64,000 bases of DNA from Novosphingobium resinovorum (GTDB lineage Bacteria > Pseudomonadota > Alphaproteobacteria > Sphingomonadales > Sphingomonadaceae), in NCBI RefSeq assembly GCF_001742225.1, contig NZ_CP017076.1, forward strand, positions 496,001 through 560,000, read 5' to 3'. The position numbers and the translations under genes are program-made. Below the pieces are notes generated by a model. It was not told the origin of the DNA. It saw only the letters and a list, made by a program, of their open reading frames with translations, and searched no databases. Positions within the stretch are counted from its first letter, which is position 1. The number at the start of each line of letters is the position of its first letter. This document shows, piece by piece, positions 9,682 to 18,853 of the stretch.

Positions 9682-12177
9682 ATGGGGAAAGCAATCATGA
9701 CCAGCACGTCGGCGCTGAATCGCGCCGTTCTTTTGTCCTGCACGTCGATGATCGTCGCGTTGGGCCTTTCGACCAACGCCAATGCGCAGGCATCCGGCGC
9801 CGATACGACTGCGAGTGCGCCCGGCGACATCGTCGTGACTGCCCGCAAGCGCGGCGAGGACATTCTCAAGACCCCGATCTCGGTCACCGCCCTGACGGGC
9901 GAGGACATGCAAAAGCGCGGCGTGCAGTCGGTCACCGACCTTGCCTCCTTCACGCCCAGCATGAAGATCGTGTCGAGCTCTTCGGGCCGCAACGACCGCT
10001 CGTTCCAGCAGGTCATCATCCGCGGCTTCACGCCCTCCAGCGCTTCGGTCCAGACCGCCTCGATGTTCATCGACGGCGTGCCGGTCTCGACCGCCACCGC
10101 GATCCAGACGATCTCCGATCCCGAGCGTATCGAAGTGCTGAAAGGCCCGCAGAGCGCCTACTTCGGCCGCCAGACTTTCGCCGGTGCCGTCAACGTCGTG
10201 ACCAAGTCCACGCCCGACCGCCTCGAAGGCAGCTTCTCGGGCATGGTCGGCACGCGCAACAACCATGACATCCAGGCCTCCATCGGCGCGCCGTTGATCG
10301 AGGGCCTCGTCGGCTTCCGCGCGACCGTGCAGGAAATGGCCAAGGGCGGTTCGTGGAAAAACCAGGGCGTGCCCGGCCAGACGCTCGGCGACCAGCGCAC
10401 CCGCGCCGCGACGCTGGCGATGGAGTTCACCCCTTCCTCGAACCTGAAGGCGAAGGCCTTCGCGATGATCTCGAAGAACAATGACGGTCCGAACGCGACC
10501 GGCCTGCTGGCGGCGCACGCCGTCACCAACCCTTCGAACGGCGCGTTGATCGTGCCGGATTCCTCGAACTGCGCCTTTGGCGCCAACCGCTACTTCTGTG
10601 GCACCCTGCCCGGCCTGCCCGCCGGCGCGCCTTCGATGAACACGGTGAACACGCCCTTCATCAAGGACTTCCTCGCCAACCCTAAGGGCCGCCTGATCAA
10701 CCCTGAGGACGGCGTGCAGGGCTATGGCCTGCGCAGCCGCTTCTATCACCTGCACTTCAACGTCGACTGGGAGGTCGGCAGCGGCATCACTCTGTCCTCG
10801 CTCACCGGCTACAACAACGAGCGCCGCAGCCAGTTGTCGGACCTCGACCTCTATTACAACACCACTGCGCCGAATTCGACCAACGCGGTCGGCACGGCGC
10901 CCGGAGCACCGAGCTACTTCGACTATCCCTACCTCGTCGAAGCCAAAAGCAAGGACTTCTCGCAGGAACTTCGTGCAAGTTATGATGATGGCGGGCCGTT
11001 CACCGCCACGCTCGGCGGCAGCTATCTGAACGCGACGTTCCAGGGCGGCGGCGGCGGCAACAACGGCGCGCTCGGCACCAGCCAGTTCAGCGTCGTCTCG
11101 GGCAAGACCCGCAACCGCACCTTCGGCGCCTTCTTCGGCCTCGGCTACAAGATCACGCCGGAACTGAGCATCAACTTCGACGGCCGCTACCAGATCGACA
11201 CGATGTATGCCTATGCCCGCCCGGGCGGCCAGACCATCGCCTCGGCCGCCTTCGCGACGCCGGGCTTCTACGAGGAAGGCTCGGTTCTCGCCAAGCAGAC
11301 CTACAAAAATTTCACCCCGCGCGTGATCGTCAACTACGACGTGACACCGGACATGATGGTCTATGCCTCGTACTCGAAGGGCGTGAACCCGGCGGCATTC
11401 AACACCGTGTTCCTCTCCAACCTGAGCCCGGCGGCACAGGTTCTGGCGGCGGACGCGGGCCTGCGCATCGCGGTGAAACCGGAAAAGCTCGACAATTTCG
11501 AGATCGGCGCCAAGGGCAAGGCGTTCAACAACCGCGTGCGCTACGCCGTTGCCGCCTACTACGGCATCTGGAAGGACCAGCTGAACGCCAACGTCATCAC
11601 CCTCGTCGATCCGACGACGAGCGTGGTTTACAACATCCAGGCCCAGCTCAACACCGGCAAGGTCAAGATGTACGGCCTCGAAGGCGACTTCTCCTTCGCG
11701 GCGACCGACCACCTGACCCTCTCGGCCAACGGTTCGTACAACGAAAGCGACATCCGCAAGCTGAGCGCGCCCACGGTGACCGCCCTTACCGGCATCACCG
11801 ACTTTAGCGGCAACCACAATCCGCTGGCGTCGCGCTGGTCGGGCTCGGTCTCGGCCAACTACACGATGCCGCTGCGCGGTGACGTGGAGGCCTTCGCCCG
11901 CGCCGACTTCACCTACAAGTCGGGGGTCTACACCAATGCTTCCAACCTGACGAAGACGCCGGACATGACGCAGGTGAACTTGCGCGCAGGCTTCGCGAAC
12001 GATCGCTTCACGTTCGAAGGTTTCGTGACCAACCTGTTCAACAACAAGGCTTATCCGGCTGCCATCGACTTCACCCTGCTGGAGCGCACCAACTCCTACC
12101 TTTCGCCGTTCTCGGGCGTCGCGGTGGCGCTGCGCGACCTGCGCACGTTCGGTGTGCGATCAACCGTGAAGTTCTGA
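9682..12177 (+). CDS. TonB-dependent receptor R1
   Basis: An 831-residue outer-membrane receptor. A signal peptide with a hydrophobic core (VLLSCTSMIVALGLS) ends near ANAQA. Then come a plug domain (DIVVTARKR, TPISVTALTGEDM, VLKGPQSAYFGRQTFAGAVNVVTK) and a 22-strand-type barrel ending in a C-terminal Phe (GVRSTVKF). ATG 9682 follows AGGGA; ATG 9697 is an alternative. It is first in a plus-strand run of six closely spaced genes (TBDR, amidohydrolase, M24, MFS, monooxygenase, hydrolase), so it probably imports the substrate of that set. No FecR/ECF sigma pair or N-terminal signalling extension is present. The ligand is not readable from sequence. Confidence 0.93.
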   Translation: MGKAIMTSTSALNRAVLLSCTSMIVALGLSTNANAQASGADTTASAPGDIVVTARKRGEDILKTPISVTALTGEDMQKRGVQSVTDLASFTPSMKIVSSSSGRNDRSFQQVIIRGFTPSSASVQTASMFIDGVPVSTATAIQTISDPERIEVLKGPQSAYFGRQTFAGAVNVVTKSTPDRLEGSFSGMVGTRNNHDIQASIGAPLIEGLVGFRATVQEMAKGGSWKNQGVPGQTLGDQRTRAATLAMEFTPSSNLKAKAFAMISKNNDGPNATGLLAAHAVTNPSNGALIVPDSSNCAFGANRYFCGTLPGLPAGAPSMNTVNTPFIKDFLANPKGRLINPEDGVQGYGLRSRFYHLHFNVDWEVGSGITLSSLTGYNNERRSQLSDLDLYYNTTAPNSTNAVGTAPGAPSYFDYPYLVEAKSKDFSQELRASYDDGGPFTATLGGSYLNATFQGGGGGNNGALGTSQFSVVSGKTRNRTFGAFFGLGYKITPELSINFDGRYQIDTMYAYARPGGQTIASAAFATPGFYEEGSVLAKQTYKNFTPRVIVNYDVTPDMMVYASYSKGVNPAAFNTVFLSNLSPAAQVLAADAGLRIAVKPEKLDNFEIGAKGKAFNNRVRYAVAAYYGIWKDQLNANVITLVDPTTSVVYNIQAQLNTGKVKMYGLEGDFSFAATDHLTLSANGSYNESDIRKLSAPTVTALTGITDFSGNHNPLASRWSGSVSANYTMPLRGDVEAFARADFTYKSGVYTNASNLTKTPDMTQVNLRAGFANDRFTFEGFVTNLFNNKAYPAAIDFTLLERTNSYLSPFSGVAVALRDLRTFGVRSTVKF

Positions 12178-12254
12178 CGAGTGCCGATGTGCGGCGAGGT
12201 GCTGCCTGCACCCCGCTGCACACGGTATTTCAACTCGAGCAGATGGATACGACG

Positions 12255-13988
12255 ATGAGCGAATACGATCTGGTCATTCGCGGCGGCACTGTCGCCGACG
12301 GCACCGGAGCCGATCTTTTCGAAGGCGACGTCGCGGTGCGCGGCGGCAAGATTGTCGCGACAGTGGCCATCTCCGGCTCCGGGCGCGAGGAGATCGACGC
12401 GCGCGGCAAGCTGGTCACGCCCGGCTTCGTCGACATCCACACCCATTACGACGCCCAGGTCACCTGGGACACGCAGTTCTCGCCATCGACCAATCACGGC
12501 GTGACGAGCGTGCTCATGGGTAACTGCGGCGTCGGCTTCGCCCCCTGCCGACCCGACATGCGCGAGCAGATGATCGACGTCATGGAAGGCGTCGAGGACA
12601 TTCCCGGCATCGTCATGGCCGAGGGCCTGCCGTGGAACTGGGAGAGCTTCCCGGAATACATGGACGCCATCGAGCAGCGCCCCATGGATGCCGACTTCGC
12701 CGTCGCCGTCCCGCACATTCCGGTGCGCGTCCACGTCATGGGCCAGCGCGCCATCGAGCGTGAACCCGCCACCGGCACCGACATGCAGGCCATGGCCGCC
12801 ATCGTCCGCGAAGGGCTGCAGGCAGGCGCCTTCGGGTTCTCCACCACCCGCGTCATCGGCCACCGCACCGCGAGCGGCGACCAGCTCCCGGTCACCACCG
12901 CGAGCGAGGACGAACTGCTCACCATCGCCATGGCCATGAAGCCATTTGGCCGCCACTTGTTCATGTCGGCTTCCGAATTCGACACCGGCAACGGCTTCTC
13001 GTCCGAATTCCGCATGCTCTCGCGCGTGGCGGAGGCTTCGGGCCAGACGGTGACCTTCCCGCTCCTGCAGTACAACGAAGCGCCCGATCGCTGGCGCGAG
13101 ATCGCCGACGCCTGCGCCGCGAGCCGGGCGCAGGGGATCGACATCTATGGACAGGTCGTCGGCCGCCCGGTCGGCGTCCTGTTCGGCCACCAGTTGTCGC
13201 TCAATCCCTTCCGGGGCTGCCCGACTTACGACGCCATCGAGCACCTGCCCCTCGTCGCCCGCGCGCTGGAAATGCGCAAGCCCGAGATAAAAGCCGCGAT
13301 CCTCTCGGAAATGGGCCTGCCGCTCGACCCAAAGACGTATCCCGCGTTCATGCGCGAAGTCTCCCAGTGTTATGCCATGGGCGAGAACCCCGACTATGCC
13401 CCGCCCGAAAGCGCCCGCTTCGACATTATCGCCGCCCAGCGCGGCTGCAGCGTCCACGAAGTCGCCTACGACGCCCTGCTGGAGGAGGATGGCCAGGCCA
13501 TCCTCTACTTCCCGGCGCGCAACTACACGCACTACAACCTCGACGTCGTCCACCACATGCTGCGGCGCGAGGACACCGTGCTCGGCCTCGGCGACGGCGG
13601 TGCGCATGTCGGTGCGATCTGCGACGGCAGCATGCAGACGTTCCTCCTCACTTACTGGACCCGCGACCGCGTGGGCGAGCGCTTGTCGATCCCCGAAGCG
13701 GTTCGCCTGATGACCGGCCACACCGCCCATGTCGGCGGTTTCGGCGATCGCGGGATCATCGCGCCGGGCTACAAGGCGGACCTCAACGTCATCGACTACG
13801 ACCGCCTGCGCCTCGCCCCGCCGCGCGCCAGCTTCGACCTTCCCGCCGGTGGCCGCCGCCTGACGCAAGGGGCGAGCGGCTACGCCGCGACGATCCTCTC
13901 CGGCGTCGTCACCGCCCGCGACGATACCCCCACGGGTGCCCTGCCCGGCCGCCTCGTGCGTGGCCGCCGCTCCGCGCCTGTCGCCTGA
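12255..13988 (+). CDS. N-acyl-D-amino-acid deacylase-type amidohydrolase
   Basis: A 577-residue metal-dependent amidohydrolase of the D-aminoacylase group, close to the family length. Markers are the N-terminal beta-sandwich start DLVIRGGTVADGTG, the metal site DIHTHYDAQ, MGNCGVGFAPC with the Cys ligand position, and LGDGGAHVGAICDGS with the catalytic Asp region, followed by GHTAHVGGFGDRGIIAPG. Family members hydrolyse N-acyl-D-amino acids or related amides and cyclic imides. The start is ambiguous between ATG 12243 and ATG 12255; both lack a strong ribosome-binding site. It sits between the TBDR and the M24 gene in one apparent operon, suggesting hydrolysis of an amide substrate after import. 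No signal peptide, so probably cytoplasmic. Confidence 0.9.
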   Translation: MSEYDLVIRGGTVADGTGADLFEGDVAVRGGKIVATVAISGSGREEIDARGKLVTPGFVDIHTHYDAQVTWDTQFSPSTNHGVTSVLMGNCGVGFAPCRPDMREQMIDVMEGVEDIPGIVMAEGLPWNWESFPEYMDAIEQRPMDADFAVAVPHIPVRVHVMGQRAIEREPATGTDMQAMAAIVREGLQAGAFGFSTTRVIGHRTASGDQLPVTTASEDELLTIAMAMKPFGRHLFMSASEFDTGNGFSSEFRMLSRVAEASGQTVTFPLLQYNEAPDRWREIADACAASRAQGIDIYGQVVGRPVGVLFGHQLSLNPFRGCPTYDAIEHLPLVARALEMRKPEIKAAILSEMGLPLDPKTYPAFMREVSQCYAMGENPDYAPPESARFDIIAAQRGCSVHEVAYDALLEEDGQAILYFPARNYTHYNLDVVHHMLRREDTVLGLGDGGAHVGAICDGSMQTFLLTYWTRDRVGERLSIPEAVRLMTGHTAHVGGFGDRGIIAPGYKADLNVIDYDRLRLAPPRASFDLPAGGRRLTQGASGYAATILSGVVTARDDTPTGALPGRLVRGRRSAPVA

Positions 13989-14011
13989 TACCTCCAGACG
14001 GAACTGACCTG

Positions 14012-15184
14012 ATGCTCATCAATCGAGACCGCGCCGACACCCTGATGGACTGCGAGGACATCGCGGTCGTCGTCGCCTCGACCCCGATCAATACCTACTA
14101 CCTCTCCAGCTGGGCGACCGACGCAAGTTGGGGCTTCGGCGATCTCGCGCTGGCGATCCTGCCGCGCGACCATGCGCTCGATGCCGCCGTGCTGACCCTC
14201 GAGGTCGACATGGGCCAGCCCCAGCAAGGGCAGGGCACGTGGATGGCGGTGCGCGGCTACGCCCGCAAGCCCGGCATCGGCGCGGGCGGCGTGCAGGCCG
14301 CGCTGACCGCTGAGGGCCTGCCGCAGAACCATCAGGAAGCGGTAGCGCAATACTTGCGCGAACTCGGCCTCGACCGCTCGCGCGTGGCGTTCGAGGATCG
14401 CGGCCTCGGCCTCGACGTCAACGAACTGCTCGGCGGCACCATCGACGTCGTCCCGGCGCGCGATCTCCTGCGCGACATGCGCATGGTCAAGACGCCCGCT
14501 GAGATGGCCAACATGCGCGCCGCCGCCCGCAAGACCGAACTGTCGCTCCAGCTCTCGGCCGAGGCGCTTGCCGCCGGGGCCACCTGCGCCGAGGCGGAGC
14601 GGGTGTTCTGGTCCGCCGCCGCGCTGGCGGGCGGCCGCCCGGTGTTCCTGCTCATCACGCCCTACCGCCCCGGCTTCGGGCGCTTGCCCAAGAATGCCGA
14701 ACTGCAGCAGGGCGACATGGTGACTTTCGATGCCACCGCCGAGTTCTCGCACTACACCAGCGACATCGGCCGCACCGCAGTCATCGGCGAGCCCTCGCCC
14801 GAACAGCTCAAGCGCTACAATGCTACGCGGCTTGGCTGGCAGGCGGCGCTGCCGGAGTTCCGCGCCGGTCGCCTCTCCAGCGACGTGGAGAAGGCCGTCG
14901 TCGCCTCGATCCAGGCCCACGGCAACCCCGAGTTCCGCGCCTGCGGCCTCCACTCGGTCGGGCTGGAGCACACCGATCACCCGCATCCGGGCGGAGGCAT
15001 GCACAGTTTCGAACTAGTAGACCGCATGGTCCTGAGCTGCGACCTGCCCTGGATCGGCCCGGAGATCGGCAAGTTCCACTTCGAGGACATCATCTACCTC
15101 GACGGCGACACGGTCGAGATCCTCAACGATGCCGACGGCCGCCTGATGGCCTGCATCGACGGGCGCACCGTTCGTGTCGACTGA
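14012..15184 (+). CDS. M24-family metallohydrolase (Xaa-Pro peptidase-like), copy B
   Basis: A 390-residue paralogue of the gene at 6694-7920. Visible ligands: Asp in TFDATAEFSHY, Asp in SDIGRT, His in LHSVGLEHTD and Glu in FHFEDI; the other Glu position is Asp (LSCDLP) in both paralogues. The HSVGLxHTD signature shared by the two copies sets them apart from housekeeping aminopeptidase P. ATG 14012 is chosen as the start of the conserved N-terminal domain (NRDRADTLMD); the frame is open much further upstream but overlaps the amidohydrolase and is not coding. The stop at 15182-15184 overlaps the GTG start of the MFS gene. It likely acts on a product of the amidohydrolase or on imported peptide-like material. 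Confidence 0.88.
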   Translation: MLINRDRADTLMDCEDIAVVVASTPINTYYLSSWATDASWGFGDLALAILPRDHALDAAVLTLEVDMGQPQQGQGTWMAVRGYARKPGIGAGGVQAALTAEGLPQNHQEAVAQYLRELGLDRSRVAFEDRGLGLDVNELLGGTIDVVPARDLLRDMRMVKTPAEMANMRAAARKTELSLQLSAEALAAGATCAEAERVFWSAAALAGGRPVFLLITPYRPGFGRLPKNAELQQGDMVTFDATAEFSHYTSDIGRTAVIGEPSPEQLKRYNATRLGWQAALPEFRAGRLSSDVEKAVVASIQAHGNPEFRACGLHSVGLEHTDHPHPGGGMHSFELVDRMVLSCDLPWIGPEIGKFHFEDIIYLDGDTVEILNDADGRLMACIDGRTVRVD

Positions 15185-16496
15185 CACCCCGGCGCCCTTC
15201 CCTCCGCTCCGCCAGACGCTCTGGCCGATGCTGCTGCTTTTCCTCGCGGCCAATTTCTATAGCATTGACAAGGCCATCGTCGGCGTGCTGGCCGAGCCGA
15301 TCAAGGCCGACCTCGGCATCGACGACATCCGCATGGGTCTGCTCATGGGCCTCGCCTATTCGCTGCTGAGCGGAGTGTGCGGGCTGTGGCTGGGCTCTCT
15401 GGTGGACCGACATGTACGCAAGCGCGTGCTGGGCGGCGCGATCATCGTCTGGAGTGTGTCCACCGCGCTCGGCGGCCTCGCGCCGAATTTCGAGACGTTC
15501 TTCGTGTTTCGGGCCCTCGTCGGCCTTGGCGAAGCGGCGGTCGCGCCTGCCGCCATGTCGCTGATCGCCGACATGTTCCCGCCCGACCGGCGCGGCCGGG
15601 CGCTGAGCGCCTACCTCATCGGCGCGACGATCGGCACCGCGCTGTCCTCGGTGATCCCGGGCGCGATCCTTGCAGCGCAGGTGCATATCGCGCTGCCGGG
15701 CTATGGCCTCGTCGTCCCGTGGCGCAGCGCGTTCCTGCTCTGCGGCATCGTCGGCCCGGCCGTGGGCCTCGCCTTCCTGACCATTCGCGAGCCCGTCCGG
15801 CGCGGCCTTACCGCTGAGGCAAAAGCGCCCGCGCGGGTGGGTGAGAAGCTGGCCTATCTCGGCCGCCAGCGGAAGCTGGTCGTGCCGCTGTTTGCGGGTT
15901 TCTGCCTCTATTACCTCGCCTTCGTCGGTGTGACCTCATGGACCGCGCCGCTGCTGATGCGCACTTATGGGCTGACGCTACCCCAGATCGCCAACCTGCT
16001 CGGCCTCGGCATGCTTATCGCTGGGGTCTCCGGCTACCTGCTCGGCGGCTTCGCGGCCGACACCCGCAAGGCCGGGCGCATCGGGCTGATGGCGGTGCTG
16101 CCGCTGGTCGCCCTGCCCACCGCGTTCGCGGGCTATGCGCCAGGCCTTGGCCTTGCCATTGCGGCGCTCGCCACGATCAGCCTGACCACGCCGATGCTCA
16201 ACGTCGCGATGAACGCGACCGTGCAGGAGATCGTGCCCAACGACATGCGCGGCTTCTCCTACGCCTTCCTCAGCGTCGTCGCGGCCTTGCCCGCAGGCGC
16301 CGGAGGGCCGTTCGCCATCGCCTTCGTCTCGGAGAAGGTGCTCGGCGATCCATCTCGCATCGCCGCCTCGTTCGTCCTCGTCGTCCTGCCCTGCCTCGTG
16401 CTGGCGGCGGCCTGTTTCGCGGCCGCCGCGCGCGCCTATCGCTCCGCCCCGGCGGATGGCGAACTGGCGCGCGTCATCGGCGCCAGCCACTTGTGA
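15174..16496 (+). CDS. MFS transporter, copy B
   Basis: A 440-residue major facilitator with about 12 hydrophobic segments and the loop 2-3 motif region (GLWLGSLVDRHVRKR). The N-terminus (LFLAANFYSIDKAIVGVL..PIKADLGI) is of the type found in sphingomonad catabolic clusters next to TBDRs. GTG 15174 overlaps the upstream M24 gene by 11 bases, showing tight coupling. It probably carries the substrate of the operon, or an intermediate, across the inner membrane after TBDR uptake; export cannot be excluded. A second MFS of the same kind lies at 20652-21974. Confidence 0.9.
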   Translation: MSTDTPAPFPPLRQTLWPMLLLFLAANFYSIDKAIVGVLAEPIKADLGIDDIRMGLLMGLAYSLLSGVCGLWLGSLVDRHVRKRVLGGAIIVWSVSTALGGLAPNFETFFVFRALVGLGEAAVAPAAMSLIADMFPPDRRGRALSAYLIGATIGTALSSVIPGAILAAQVHIALPGYGLVVPWRSAFLLCGIVGPAVGLAFLTIREPVRRGLTAEAKAPARVGEKLAYLGRQRKLVVPLFAGFCLYYLAFVGVTSWTAPLLMRTYGLTLPQIANLLGLGMLIAGVSGYLLGGFAADTRKAGRIGLMAVLPLVALPTAFAGYAPGLGLAIAALATISLTTPMLNVAMNATVQEIVPNDMRGFSYAFLSVVAALPAGAGGPFAIAFVSEKVLGDPSRIAASFVLVVLPCLVLAAACFAAAARAYRSAPADGELARVIGASHL

Positions 16497-16515
16497 TCTC
16501 TCCGGAGCCCGTACC

Positions 16516-17883
16516 ATGCCCGACCCCAACCAGATGATTTTGGCCACCTTCATCCACAACAGCGGCGCGCACCCCGGCGGATGGCGTTGGCCCGGCGCGC
16601 CTGCCGTAGACCAGCACGACTTCGCCCACTTCGCTCACCTCGCCCAGACGGCCGAGCGCGGGAAGATGCACTGCTACTTCTCAGGCGATTCCCAAGGCTT
16701 TCCGAGCATTTCCGGCAAGGACGCCTTCGCCGCTACCGATTACGCGGGCAAGCTGGAGCCGACCACGCTGCTCGCCGCGCTGGCCGTCGTCACGAAGCAC
16801 ATCGGCCTGATCGCCACCGCCTCGACCACGTACAACGAGCCTTACGCGATCGCCCGCCGCTTTGCCTCGCTCGACCATATCTCGAAGGGCCGCGCGGGCT
16901 GGAACGTCGTCACCTCCGCCAGCGACGGCGAAGCGCGCAACTTCGGGCGCGACCTGAACATGGACCACGACGCCCGCTACGCCCGCGCCGAGGAGTTCGT
17001 GGACGTAGCCAAGAACCTCTGGGACAGCTGGGAGGACGGCGCGATCCTGCGCGACCGCGACGCGGCGCGCTACTTCGACCCCGCCAAGGTCCACGAACTG
17101 GGTCACAAGGGCGAGCACTTCTCCGTCGCCGGTCCGCTCAATGTCGCCCGCCCGCCGCAAGGGCACCCGATCATCGTGCAGGCGGGCGGCTCCGGCCCCG
17201 GCCGCGCGCTGGCCGCGCGCACCGCGGACATGATCTTCACCGCCGCCAGTTCAGTGGAAGTCGCGAAGGAGTTCCGCGACGACATGCGCGCCCGCGCCGC
17301 CGCCTTCGGCCGCAACCCGGATCACGTGAAGATCATCCCCTCGGTCCAGTTGATGGTCCGCGCCAGCGAGGCGGAGGCCCGCCGAGCCGACGAGGAACTG
17401 CTTGACCTCGTGCCCGAGGCTCTGGCCCTTCGCACCCTCAGCCTGCAACTCGGCGTCGATCTCTCGCACCTCTCGGTCAATGATCGCTTGCCCGACCTGC
17501 CCGAGACCAACGGCGGCAAGTGGGTGCAGCAGTCGATCATCCGCATGGCCCGCGAGGAAGACCTGCCGATCGGGCTGCTTGCCCGGCGCGTCGTCGTCTC
17601 GCGCGCCAGCTTCTCCTATACCGGCACGCCCGAGCAGGTGGCGGACTTGTGCGAGAACTGGTTCCGCGCGGGCGCTGCGGACGGGTTCTCGCTCTCGCCC
17701 AACTACCAGCCCGGCGTGCTGGAGGATTTCGTCGACCAGGTCATCCCCATCCTTCAGAAGCGCGGCCTGTTCCGCGCCGAGTACGAAGGCGATACCCTGC
17801 GCGAGAACCTCGGCCTGCCGCGCCCGGAAAATGCCTTCGTCGCCAATCCCGCGCTGGGGTGCGAACCCCGCATGTGGGCCTGA
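16516..17883 (+). CDS. NtaA/SnaA/DszA-family FMN-dependent monooxygenase, copy B
   Basis: A 455-residue paralogue of the gene at 8002-9354, sharing IATASTTYNEPYAIARRF, SLDHISKGRAGWNVVTS, RPPQGHPIIVQAGGS and ENLGLPRPENAF. ATG 16516 is preceded by CCGGAG with an 8-base gap; the frame extends upstream but only into the MFS gene. Needs a separate FMN reductase, which is not in the window. Lying in the TBDR operon with an amidohydrolase and an M24 enzyme, it may oxidatively cleave an N-substituted intermediate, as NtaA does with nitrilotriacetate; this is analogy only. Confidence 0.91.
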   Translation: MPDPNQMILATFIHNSGAHPGGWRWPGAPAVDQHDFAHFAHLAQTAERGKMHCYFSGDSQGFPSISGKDAFAATDYAGKLEPTTLLAALAVVTKHIGLIATASTTYNEPYAIARRFASLDHISKGRAGWNVVTSASDGEARNFGRDLNMDHDARYARAEEFVDVAKNLWDSWEDGAILRDRDAARYFDPAKVHELGHKGEHFSVAGPLNVARPPQGHPIIVQAGGSGPGRALAARTADMIFTAASSVEVAKEFRDDMRARAAAFGRNPDHVKIIPSVQLMVRASEAEARRADEELLDLVPEALALRTLSLQLGVDLSHLSVNDRLPDLPETNGGKWVQQSIIRMAREEDLPIGLLARRVVVSRASFSYTGTPEQVADLCENWFRAGAADGFSLSPNYQPGVLEDFVDQVIPILQKRGLFRAEYEGDTLRENLGLPRPENAFVANPALGCEPRMWA

Positions 17884-17916
17884 CCGCTACAGCCACTTTC
17901 GAAGAGGAATAGGACC

Positions 17917-18846
17917 ATGTTGAGCCGTCGTGATGTTGCCCGGGGTATAGGTCTGGCCGGAGCAGTCAGCGCGTTTCCCGCCCTCGCCGCGCAGAAAGCT
18001 GCCAGCCTGCCGACGCCCCCGAAAGGCCAGTGGACCCGCTTCGGCGAACTGCGCCGTGCGGGCGGCGTGCTGCACTATGCCGTGATCGGAGAGCCGGTTG
18101 TAGGCAAGCTGCCGGTGGTGCTGCTGCACAAGCTGGGTGGCTGGCTGTCCGACTGGCGCCATGTCGCGCCGATGCTGGCCGAGGGGCGGCAGGTCTATGC
18201 CTTCGACCTTCCCGGTCACGGCGGCTCGCGCTGGGACGGCCCGGCGCCCTACATCCAGAGTCTTGGCGAGACGGCCGCGCTGCTGGTCGGTGCTTTCGAC
18301 GAACTCGGCTTCGACAAGGTGGACCTGATAGGCACCTCGCTCGGCGGCTGCCTCGCCGTGCCGCTCGCCGCATTCTGGCCGGAGCGGGTGGGCAAGCTCG
18401 CGCTCGTCTCCTGTGCTCTCGGCCATCGCCGCTCACTGGCCGAGATCAAGGTTGCGGTGGACGACAAGCAGGGCACCCTGTTCGACAAGAATGGCGACCC
18501 GGTTCCGACGCCGCCGGAACTGCTGTCAAAGACCTTCGGCATCATCAATACCGGCCCGATCAATGCCGAGGGCATCCTCAGCCGCAAGTCGGCGGGCAAG
18601 TGGATCCAGCCTTCCGAACGCGGTGTCGCGATCACCGAGATCGCCGGAACCATGAACCGGATCGAAGCCCCGACGCTGCTGGTCTACGGCCAGTTCGACA
18701 AGGCCTACCTCAAGTTCCGCAGCGCCGCGGAAGCCGAACTGAAGCGCGGCAAGACCATGATAGTCGAGAACTCGGGCGCCTTCGTGATGCAGGACAATCC
18801 GCCTGCCACGGCCCGTGTGCTGAAGGCCTTCCTCGACGAGACGTGA
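17917..18846 (+). CDS. Exported alpha/beta-hydrolase-fold protein lacking the catalytic His
   Basis: A 309-residue alpha/beta-hydrolase-fold protein with a Tat-like signal (SRRDVARGIGLAGAVSAFPALA), so probably periplasmic. It has the nucleophile elbow GTSLGG and the acid region VYGQFDKAY. The place where the catalytic His is expected near the C-terminus reads NSGAFVMQDNPP: GCC (Ala) stands where relatives have His in a GH motif. It may be inactive, use another His, or have a binding or non-hydrolytic role. Strong ribosome-binding site GAGGAATAGGA before ATG 17917. Last gene of the plus-strand operon; converges on lysR with a 7-base gap. Confidence 0.85.
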   Translation: MLSRRDVARGIGLAGAVSAFPALAAQKAASLPTPPKGQWTRFGELRRAGGVLHYAVIGEPVVGKLPVVLLHKLGGWLSDWRHVAPMLAEGRQVYAFDLPGHGGSRWDGPAPYIQSLGETAALLVGAFDELGFDKVDLIGTSLGGCLAVPLAAFWPERVGKLALVSCALGHRRSLAEIKVAVDDKQGTLFDKNGDPVPTPPELLSKTFGIINTGPINAEGILSRKSAGKWIQPSERGVAITEIAGTMNRIEAPTLLVYGQFDKAYLKFRSAAEAELKRGKTMIVENSGAFVMQDNPPATARVLKAFLDET

Positions 18847-18853
18847 CTGGCGC

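Noticed and set aside
9670..11817. Minus-strand open frame of 715 codons opposite receptor R1
   Set aside because: Repetitive Gly/Arg/Val composition and no family features; R1 is clearly coding.
6694..15184. M24 genes as DddP-type DMSP lyases, with the neighbouring monooxygenases as DMS monooxygenases
   Set aside because: From memory DddP has an extra Asp near the first ligand (D-x-D); the two proteins here read IDAVS and FDATA, so the idea is not supported.
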